Origin: Bacteroidales bacterium
GTDB lineage: Bacteria; Bacteroidota; Bacteroidia; Bacteroidales; WCHB1-69
NCBI GenBank assembly: GCA_017527945.1
Contig: JAFXPL010000006.1
Coordinates: 1-19,718 of the forward strand
Reading direction: 5' to 3'
DNA length: 19,718 nt
In this document: piece by piece, positions 14,189 to 19,718 of the stretch
Numbering within the stretch: position 1 is the first letter of the stretch
Layout: every line of letters begins with the position of its first letter
Program-made: the position numbers and the translations under genes
Notes under the pieces: generated by a model
What the model saw: the letters and a program-made list of their open reading frames with translations, nothing else
Database searches by the model: none
What the model was told of the DNA's origin: nothing

Positions 14189-15295
14189 CTAATTAGTGCC
14201 AATTTGTGTTCGTTTTATTTCAAAAATCTCATGCGCAATCCCATGCTCCCCCAGAATGCTCCGCACCCGTGTTTCGTCGGTGTCGGAGATGAACACCTGT
14301 CCGAAGTGTTCCCTACCCACCATGCCAAGCAATTCCGAAATCCGCGTACGGTCCAGCTTGTCGAAAATGTCGTCCAGCAGCAGGATCGGCTTGCGGTGGT
14401 TGTAGGCGAAGGCGTAGTCGAATTGCGACAGCCGAAGCGCCAACGAGAACGACTTCTGTTGCCCCTGCGAGCCGAAGTGCTTCATTGGCTGTCCGTTGAT
14501 GGTGAAATCGTAGTCGTCCTTGTGCACCCCGAAGGTCGTGTATCCGCATCTCGCGTCCGCAGGGTAGCTCTTCGCCAGCCCATCGTCGTAGCGCGTTTCC
14601 GCCAAGGCCGATTTGTAGCGTATATCGACCTCTTCGGCACCTTTGGTCAGCTGGCGGTAGTGTTCGAGGAACATGGGGCGGATGTCGTCGATGAACTTCC
14701 GCCGGCGTTCGAAGAGCTGCATCCCGTCATCCATCATCTGGTAATCGATGGCTTGCAGGATGGAGAAGTCCGCGTGCCGGTCCTCCATCTGCTGTCGGAG
14801 CACGGCGTTGCGCTGCAGCAGGAGTTTCCGGTAGTGGATGAGGTGCTGCAGGTAGAGCTTGTCGAACTGCGAGATGATTTTGTCGAAGAAGCGGCGGCGC
14901 ACCTCGTTGCCGTCGTTGATGATGTCGCTGTCGTAGGGCGAGACCATCACCACGGGGAAAAGTCCCACGTGGTCGCTCAGTCGCTGGTATTCTTTCTTGT
15001 TGGCTCTCAGTGATTTGACCCCGTTTTTATAGACACAGCTGACCTGCGTGGTGTTGCCGGACTCCTCGTCTTCGAAATCCCCGTGCAGGGCGAAGAAGTC
15101 GCTGAAGAGCCGCACCGAGCTGATGTCCTTGGCGGAGAAGCAGCTTTTGCCGAACGAGAGGTAGTGGATGGCGTCTAACAGGTTGGTCTTGCCGCTGCCG
15201 TTCGCCCCCACGATGCCGTTCACGTTGTCGCTGAACGTGAATTCTGCCTCGTCGTAGCTTTTGAAATTGGTCAGGTGGATGTGTTTGAGGTACAT
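14189..15295 (-). CDS. recF: DNA replication and repair protein RecF
   Basis: A 368-residue SMC-like ATPase that loads RecA with RecO and RecR at gapped or stalled replication sites. The Walker A motif GANGSGKT is at residues 30-37, after the typical YLKHIHLTNFKSY opening. The signature GSQGQQKS and the Walker B KPILLLDDIFDKLD with its D-loop follow in the C-terminal third, and the coiled middle with RRRFFDKIISQFD is also typical. Length is normal. The ATG at 15295 is preferred to a TTG at 15304, since the latter lies in a heptamer repeat array that abuts the gene. No dnaA or dnaN gene is next to it, so this is not the classic origin cluster; that is common in Bacteroidota. Confidence 0.95.
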   Translation of the reverse strand: MYLKHIHLTNFKSYDEAEFTFSDNVNGIVGANGSGKTNLLDAIHYLSFGKSCFSAKDISSVRLFSDFFALHGDFEDEESGNTTQVSCVYKNGVKSLRANKKEYQRLSDHVGLFPVVMVSPYDSDIINDGNEVRRRFFDKIISQFDKLYLQHLIHYRKLLLQRNAVLRQQMEDRHADFSILQAIDYQMMDDGMQLFERRRKFIDDIRPMFLEHYRQLTKGAEEVDIRYKSALAETRYDDGLAKSYPADARCGYTTFGVHKDDYDFTINGQPMKHFGSQGQQKSFSLALRLSQFDYAFAYNHRKPILLLDDIFDKLDRTRISELLGMVGREHFGQVFISDTDETRVRSILGEHGIAHEIFEIKRTQIGTN

Positions 15296-15297
15296 GG

Positions 15298-15353
15298 GTT
15301 TCAAGTTTCAGGTTTCAGGTTTCAAGTTTCAGGTTTCAAGTTTCAAGTTTCGG
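15298..15353. repeat. Heptamer tandem array abutting the recF start (eight GTTTCAR units)
   Basis: Eight head-to-tail 7-bp units, mixed GTTTCAA and GTTTCAG with a last GTTTCGG, begin two bases upstream of the recF ATG on its minus-strand leader. There is no room for a Shine-Dalgarno outside the array, so the array is itself the ribosome-proximal leader. Confidence 0.92.
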
Positions 15354-15369
15354 GAGTTTGTCGAATAAA

Positions 15370-15402
15370 AATGTAGAGACGAGCCTGGCACGCCTCTACA
15401 TT
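15370..15402. repeat. Palindromic repeat with AATGTAGAG arms
   Basis: Arms AATGTAGAGACG and CGCCTCTACATT pair over 12 positions with one mismatch, around a 9-base loop. GTAGAGACG-type palindromes are dispersed repeats in several bacterial groups, including Bacteroidota. It lies 34 bp after the M49-family gene and could also act as a hairpin terminator, but there is no T tract. Confidence 0.7.
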
Positions 15403-15404
15403 CC

Positions 15405-15436
15405 TGAATTCTTAATTCTACATTCTTAATTCTTAG
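15405..15436. repeat. Short AATTCTTA-type direct repeats after the M49-family gene
   Basis: Three near copies of ATTCTTAATTCT/ATTCTTAG-like words are packed between the palindrome and the stop codon of the peptidase gene. The unit is irregular, unlike the clean heptamer arrays. Confidence 0.6.
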
Positions 15437-17083
15437 TTATTTCAGTCCCAGCACGTCCAAGCCCTGGTTGAAGCGGATGTCTCTCGGGATGCCCGACTTG
15501 TTGATGCGGTCGAGGTCGTTCTGGAGTTCAGGGGTGATGGTGCCGTGGTCCTTGCTGTATTGCTGCGCGAAGGCGAAGTCGCCCTCGGCTTGGGTCTTGA
15601 GGATCAGGGCGATCCAGCCTTCCATGGCCTTGCGGGCCTTGTCGTAGTTGATGTGGTAGGTGCCGTTGCCGTTGCGGGTGAAGGCGCCGTTCTCGAAGAA
15701 GTAGTTGTAGCACATCATGTTGGCGATGCCGTGGGCCTCCGCCGCGCCGAAGCGCACGCTGCGGAGCAGTCCGACGATGTAGGTGGTGATGGCCTCCTCC
15801 ACGGTGATGTCGGTGATTTCGCCCTTCTCGATGAGGTTGCAGACGAGGTTCAGCCCGATGATGTCGGCCTTGGCCTCTTCCCAGCTGGAATTTTCGGTTT
15901 GCATGGCCTCATCGACGGAGCCCTTGCCGTTGATGGTCTGCTTCACGCCGAGGCCGTGCGCCACTTCGTGGAAGGTGACGTTCCAGAAGAAGGCGTCGAA
16001 CTTGATGTTGCCCTGCTCGGAGGGCTCGATGATGATTTCGCCGATGGGCTTCATGATTTTGTCGAACTTGGCCTGCATGGCGTTGCGCAGCTGGAAGCGG
16101 CGGGAGCCTTTCTGGGCCTGCACCTTGTCGTCGTTGGGCAGGTTGATGGCGATGGTCTTGCCGGCCGCGTTGCAGTCGCCGCCGTAGAACACCACGTCGT
16201 AGAGGTTCATGTCGCAGGTGGTGCCAGGCACGTAGGCTTTGTAGGCGGGGTCGCAGGGCAGCTCGCGCTGGAGGGCGGGCAGCATCTGCACGAACTTGGC
16301 CAGCTTGGTGCTCGCCTCCACGTCCTTCACCAGCACGAAGGCCTCCCAGGAAGTTTTCACCGAATTGAAGCCGTCGTCATAGTTCTCGATAGGGCCGAAC
16401 ACGAAGTCGATGTTGGAGTCGCGCAGGTCCATCCAGGCTATGTCGCTGGGGTAGTAGTCGTTGGTTTGCAGCGACTTCTTGCGCTCCACGAGGTATTTCT
16501 TCATCGTGGGGTTGTCGGCGACCTCGATGGCTTGGTCGAGCAGCTCGCACACGCGGTCGAGTTTCTCCTTGTAGGCCTCGTAGTAGCCGACGGTAACCAG
16601 TTTCCCGTTCTCATCGCGGCGAAGGATGGTGTAGTGGGAGGATTTGAGCGGGTCCTCGAAGGCGTCATACTCCTCGCGGGTGATGTCCTGCGGGTAGTAG
16701 TTGGCCATCGGCGGGCGTTCGCCGTAGCCCGGCACGAAGGGACGCTCCGCATCGAGACGGTCCCACGGGCCGTAGTTGATCATCGCGAAGTCCTTCATCC
16801 AGGGGTCGGAGATGGTGTCGAGGATGGCTTTGTTGCCGAAGGTCTGCTCCCAGAACAGGTCGTCCATGATCTGGCCGATCTCGAAGAAGATGGGCAGCAG
16901 TTTCTTTTCGCTCTCGGTGAGCTTCGACAGGTCGGAGGTCAGGTCGAAATAGGCATATTCCTCCACCTTTTGCTGGAGTTCGCTCTTGGCCTCTTCGTTG
17001 GGCGTTTCCGTCTTCTTGCTTTTGCAGGATGCAAGCAGGGCGATGCATGCCAGCATCACCATCATTGTGGACATTTTTTTCAT
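15437..17083 (-). CDS. M49-family (dipeptidyl peptidase III-like) metallopeptidase lipoprotein
   Basis: A 548-residue lipoprotein with lipobox LLASC (Cys20), so it is probably anchored in the envelope. The catalytic region fits the M49 family, which removes dipeptides from peptide N-termini: the zinc motif is HEVAH at residues 372-376 and the second motif is EEAKAD at 402-407. The FGPIENYDDGFNSVKTSWEAFV region at about 229-250 is also typical. Classical M49 enzymes have a six-residue HExxGH, whereas here the motif is the five-residue HExxH. All zinc and catalytic residues appear present, so activity is likely. It may help degrade peptides in the periplasm, fitting a peptide-using Bacteroidales. 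A -7 box lies about 123 bp upstream, giving a long leader. lepA precedes it on the same strand. Confidence 0.87.
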   Translation of the reverse strand: MKKMSTMMVMLACIALLASCKSKKTETPNEEAKSELQQKVEEYAYFDLTSDLSKLTESEKKLLPIFFEIGQIMDDLFWEQTFGNKAILDTISDPWMKDFAMINYGPWDRLDAERPFVPGYGERPPMANYYPQDITREEYDAFEDPLKSSHYTILRRDENGKLVTVGYYEAYKEKLDRVCELLDQAIEVADNPTMKKYLVERKKSLQTNDYYPSDIAWMDLRDSNIDFVFGPIENYDDGFNSVKTSWEAFVLVKDVEASTKLAKFVQMLPALQRELPCDPAYKAYVPGTTCDMNLYDVVFYGGDCNAAGKTIAINLPNDDKVQAQKGSRRFQLRNAMQAKFDKIMKPIGEIIIEPSEQGNIKFDAFFWNVTFHEVAHGLGVKQTINGKGSVDEAMQTENSSWEEAKADIIGLNLVCNLIEKGEITDITVEEAITTYIVGLLRSVRFGAAEAHGIANMMCYNYFFENGAFTRNGNGTYHINYDKARKAMEGWIALILKTQAEGDFAFAQQYSKDHGTITPELQNDLDRINKSGIPRDIRFNQGLDVLGLK

Positions 17084-17205
17084 ATTCTTATAATTTGAGT
17101 TCCATTTTTCTCTTTTTCCAGGCCTCGCTGCGTTGACAGAGGTCGTGCATTCAGCCCTTTTGGGGATTGTCGTTCAAGATATTCAAATGAATGTTTTAGC
17201 GAGGG

Positions 17206-17213
17206 CAAAGATA
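17206..17213 (-). promoter_or_regulatory. -7 box (TATCTTTG) for the M49-family gene
   Basis: On the minus strand TATCTTTG matches TAnnTTTG, 11 bp after the lepA stop. The predicted start site would leave a leader of roughly 115 bases before the peptidase ATG. The leader has only small inverted repeats (for example ATTCAAATGAAT) and no recognisable riboswitch. Confidence 0.55.
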
Positions 17214-17224
17214 CATTTTTTATT

Positions 17225-19012
17225 CTAATCCAGTTTTAGCACAGCCAGGAAGGCCGACTGCGGCACTTCCACGTTGCCGATCTGGCGCATGCGTTTTTTG
17301 CCCTTCTTCTGTTTCTCCAGCAGTTTGCGCTTGCGGGTGATGTCGCCGCCGTAGCACTTGGCCGTCACGTCCTTGCGTACCTGCTTGACCGTTTCGCGGG
17401 CGATGATTTTGGTGCCGATGGCCGCCTGGATGGCGATGTCGAACTGCTGGCGCGGAATCAGCTCCTTGAGTTTTTCGCAGATACGGCGACCGAACGGGTA
17501 GGCGTTATCGACATGAATCAGCGCGGAAAGGGCATCGACGGAGTCGCCGTTGAGCAGAATGTCCAGCTTCACGAGGTGCGCGGGTTTGTAGTCGGTGATG
17601 TGGTAGTCGAAGGAGGCATAGCCTTTGGAGATGCTTTTCAGCTTGTCGTAGAAGTCGAAGACGATTTCGCCGAGGGGCAGGTCGAAGGTGAGTTCCACGC
17701 GGTTGGCGGCCACATACATCTGGTTGATCAGCGTGCCGCGCTTGTCGATGCAGAGCTTGATGACCGGTCCGATGTAGTCGTCCTTGGTGATGATCTGGGC
17801 GCGGATGTAGGGTTCCTCCACGTGGTCGATTTCGTTGGGCGCGGGCATCCCTGACGGGTTATAGACGTCCAGCCATTGCTTCTTGGTGGTCAGTACTTTA
17901 TACGAGACGTTCGGCACCGTGGCGATGACATCCTGGTCGAATTCGCGGTCCAGGCGCTCCTGGATGATCTCCATGTGCAGCAGCCCGAGGAAGCCGCAGC
18001 GGAAGCCGAAGCCCAATGCCAAGGACGATTCGGGGACGAAGGTCAGGGAAGCGTCGTTGAGCTGCAGTTTCTCAAGGGAGGCGCGAAGTTCTTCGTATTG
18101 GTCGGCTTCGGTGGGGTAGATGCCGGCGAAGAGCATCGGTTTCACCTCCTGGAAGCCTTCGATGGCCGTTGCGCAGGGGTTTTCCACGTGGGTGATGGTG
18201 TCGCCGACCTTCACTTCCGTGGAGGTCTTGATGCCGGTGATGAGGTAGCCCACGTCGCCGGCGGAGAGCACGTCTTTGGGCACGCGGTCCATCTTGAGGA
18301 TGCCGATCTCGTCGGCGTCGTATTCGTGCTTGGTGGCGAAGAACTTCACCATTTCGTGGGTGCGGATGGTGCCGTTGAAGATGCGGAAATAGGCGATGAT
18401 GCCGCGGAAGGAGTTGAAGATGGAGTCGAAGATGAGGGCCTGCAGGGGTGCCTCTGGGTCGCCTTTTGGAGCGGGGATGCGCTCGATGATGGCTTCCAAG
18501 ATCTGCTCCACGCCCTGTCCGGTCTTGCCGCTCGCCTCGATGATGTCATCCGCGTCGCAGCCGAGCAGATCGACAATCTGGTCCTTGACCTCCTCGGGCA
18601 TGGCGGCGGGCATGTCCATCTTGTTCAGCACCGGGATGATTTCCAAGTCGTTGTCGATGGCCTGGTATAAATTGGAAATGGTCTGAGCCTGAACGCCTTG
18701 CGTGGCATCCACGAGTAGCAGTGCCCCTTCACACGCAGCGATAGAGCGGGAGACTTCGTAGGAGAAATCGACGTGGCCGGGGGTGTCGATCAGGTTCAGG
18801 GTGTATTTCTCGCCTTTGTAGAGATACTCCATCTGGATGGCGTGGCTTTTGATGGTGATGCCGCGTTCGCGCTCCAGGTCCATGTCGTCGAGCACCTGGT
18901 TCTGAAAGTCGCGGTCGTTGACCGTCTTGGTGTATTGCAGCAGCCGGTCGGCCAAGGTACTCTTGCCATGGTCGATGTGTGCGATGATGCAGAAGTTACG
19001 TATGTGGTTCAT
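17225..19012 (-). CDS. lepA: Elongation factor 4 (LepA)
   Basis: A 595-residue translational GTPase of normal length that back-translocates or remodels stalled ribosomes. G1 is [10 protein letters not shown]2 region RGITIKS, G3 DTPGHVDF, G4 NKMD and G5 SGKTGQG. The LepA-specific C-terminal domain is complete, with [20 protein letters not shown] and the [11 protein letters not shown] tail. The start [12 protein letters not shown] is at the normal place. The gene follows ribBA by 60 bp filled with a heptamer array, so the two may be co-transcribed. Confidence 0.98.
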   Translation of the reverse strand: MNHIRNFCIIAHIDHGKSTLADRLLQYTKTVNDRDFQNQVLDDMDLERERGITIKSHAIQMEYLYKGEKYTLNLIDTPGHVDFSYEVSRSIAACEGALLLVDATQGVQAQTISNLYQAIDNDLEIIPVLNKMDMPAAMPEEVKDQIVDLLGCDADDIIEASGKTGQGVEQILEAIIERIPAPKGDPEAPLQALIFDSIFNSFRGIIAYFRIFNGTIRTHEMVKFFATKHEYDADEIGILKMDRVPKDVLSAGDVGYLITGIKTSTEVKVGDTITHVENPCATAIEGFQEVKPMLFAGIYPTEADQYEELRASLEKLQLNDASLTFVPESSLALGFGFRCGFLGLLHMEIIQERLDREFDQDVIATVPNVSYKVLTTKKQWLDVYNPSGMPAPNEIDHVEEPYIRAQIITKDDYIGPVIKLCIDKRGTLINQMYVAANRVELTFDLPLGEIVFDFYDKLKSISKGYASFDYHITDYKPAHLVKLDILLNGDSVDALSALIHVDNAYPFGRRICEKLKELIPRQQFDIAIQAAIGTKIIARETVKQVRKDVTAKCYGGDITRKRKLLEKQKKGKKRMRQIGNVEVPQSAFLAVLKLD

Positions 19013-19020
19013 CTTTAATG

Positions 19021-19069
19021 GTTATGGGTTATAGGTTATGGGTTATGTTAGCCAATAGCCAATAGCCAG
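19021..19069. repeat. Heptamer tandem arrays between ribBA and lepA
   Basis: Four GTTATGG-type 7-bp units (19021-19048) pass directly into three TAGCCAA-type 7-bp units (19049-19069). The word differs from the GTTTCAR family but the 7-bp period is the same. The array ends 8 bp upstream of the lepA start on the minus strand. Confidence 0.88.
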
Positions 19070-19072
19070 CAG

Positions 19073-19718
19073 CTAAAAGCCGAGCGTATGTCCCATCTTC
19101 GCCTGTTTGGTCTTGAGGTAGCTCTCGTTGATTTTGTTGGGTTTGATGATGATGGGGAGGGTTTCGGCGATGTGGATGCCGTGGGCGGAGAGGCCGACGC
19201 GTTTGGCGGGATTGTTGGTGATGAGGCGGACATTGGTGGCCTTGAGGTCGCGGAGGATTTGCGCCCCCACGCCGTAGTCGCGCTCGTCGGCCTTGAAGCC
19301 GAGTTCGAGGTTGGCCTCCACGGTGTCGCGTCCGAGTTCTTGTAAGTGGTAGGCTCTCAGCTTGTTGATGAGGCCGATGCCACGGCCTTCCTGGCTCATG
19401 TAGAGCACGAGACCCTTGCCCTCCTTATCGACCATCTCCATGGCGCGGTGCAGTTGTTCGCCGCAGTCGCACTTGCAGGAGCCGAAGATGTCGCCGGTGG
19501 CGCAGGAGGAGTGCACGCGCACCATCACCGGCTCGCCGTCCTGCCAGTCGCCCTTCTTGAGGGCCAGGTGGGTGGCGCCGTTGTTGAGCTGCGTGTAGGC
19601 AATAAGTTTGAAATCGCCCCATTGCGTGGGCAGGTTGACCTCCTGCTCGCGACGGATGAGAGTTTCCTTCTCCAGACGGTATTCGATGAGTTTCTCGATG
19701 CTGGTGATGGTGATGCCA
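19073..19718 (-). CDS. ribBA: Bifunctional RibBA, 3' part (GTP cyclohydrolase II domain)
   Basis: The frame is open to the window end, so this is the C-terminal 215 residues of a longer protein. GTP cyclohydrolase II opens the GTP ring in the first step of riboflavin synthesis. The zinc-binding region [18 protein letters not shown], the [18 protein letters not shown] catalytic stretch and the TNNPAKR segment are complete. Before the domain, [19 protein letters not shown] matches the linker that joins the RibB domain (dihydroxybutanone phosphate synthase) to RibA in fused enzymes, so the missing N-terminal half is very probably RibB. The stop is followed by the heptamer array and lepA. Confidence 0.93.
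   Translation of the reverse strand, partial: GITITSIEKLIEYRLEKETLIRREQEVNLPTQWGDFKLIAYTQLNNGATHLALKKGDWQDGEPVMVRVHSSCATGDIFGSCKCDCGEQLHRAMEMVDKEGKGLVLYMSQEGRGIGLINKLRAYHLQELGRDTVEANLELGFKADERDYGVGAQILRDLKATNVRLITNNPAKRVGLSAHGIHIAETLPIIIKPNKINESYLKTKQAKMGHTLGF

Noticed and set aside
13994..15013. Plus-strand open frame across tRNA-Pro, the intergenic gap and recF
   Set aside because: It crosses a tRNA gene and the recF complement, so it cannot be an ordinary gene.
14189..15295. Replication origin near recF
   Set aside because: No dnaA, dnaN or gyrB gene and no cluster of DnaA boxes is visible nearby.
15298..15353. Possible CRISPR array
   Set aside because: The units are 7 bp, head to tail and without spacers; no cas gene is in the window.
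15545..17098. Long plus-strand open frame antisense to the M49-family gene
   Set aside because: It is the complement of a well-supported gene in GC-rich DNA; its translation is low-complexity (Val, Gly, Asp, His-rich) and matches no family.
17084..17205. Riboswitch in the long leader of the M49-family gene
   Set aside because: Only short inverted repeats are present and no known aptamer core is recognisable.
17876..18670. Plus-strand open frame antisense to lepA
   Set aside because: Shadow of a highly conserved GTPase gene; composition is that of complemented codons.

Overview
The window reads as chromosomal DNA of an uncultured-type member of the Bacteroidota, most likely order Bacteroidales. 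The grounds are TAnnTTTG-type -7 promoter boxes, type B C-terminal domains of the type IX secretion system (T9SS), a FISUMP domain, DUF4249 and DUF6427 proteins, tRNA genes without encoded CCA, and weak Shine-Dalgarno signals. Coding DNA is GC-rich with strong G/C at third positions, so many long antisense frames are artefacts. No phage, insertion sequence or CRISPR array is visible.

Layout. (1) 1-1741: the 3' end of a large secreted adhesin-like protein (repeats, HYR-like domain, FISUMP domain), then short tandem repeats and a strong terminator. (2) 1785-6694, minus strand: DUF4249 lipoprotein, MMPL/RND-type exporter, LolA-like periplasmic carrier and PlsC-like acyltransferase, in transcription order. 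The last three form a lipid-handling set like the one found in aryl polyene/flexirubin clusters, but no polyketide genes are present here. (3) 6781-8887, plus strand: a short ANL-superfamily N-terminal fragment with a decayed P-loop, a DUF6427-like membrane protein and ribonuclease HII, all overlapping. (4) 8960-13826, plus strand: a tight four-gene operon of ECF sigma factor, a single-pass membrane protein in the anti-sigma position that ends in a T9SS type B domain, an M16 peptidase homolog without its zinc site, and a secreted FN3-type protein also ending in a type B-like domain. (5) 13849-14066: a shared terminator and two minus-strand tRNA genes (Arg-UCU, Pro-UGG). (6) 14189-19718, minus strand: recF, an M49-family metallopeptidase lipoprotein with HExxH, lepA and the 3' part of ribBA.

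The most promising candidate for an undescribed system is region 4. The anti-sigma-position protein has a short basic cytoplasmic N-terminus, one inner-membrane helix, a disordered Ala/Pro/Thr-rich linker of about 160 residues and a T9SS sorting domain. It could therefore link the inner membrane to the secretion machinery or cell surface and report to the sigma factor. It resembles in layout the dual membrane-spanning anti-sigma factors of Bacteroides, but with a T9SS domain in place of an outer-membrane barrel. This function is inferred, not shown.

A second theme is short tandem arrays, mostly of 7-bp period, at five gene junctions. Some run up to start codons and create false upstream starts.
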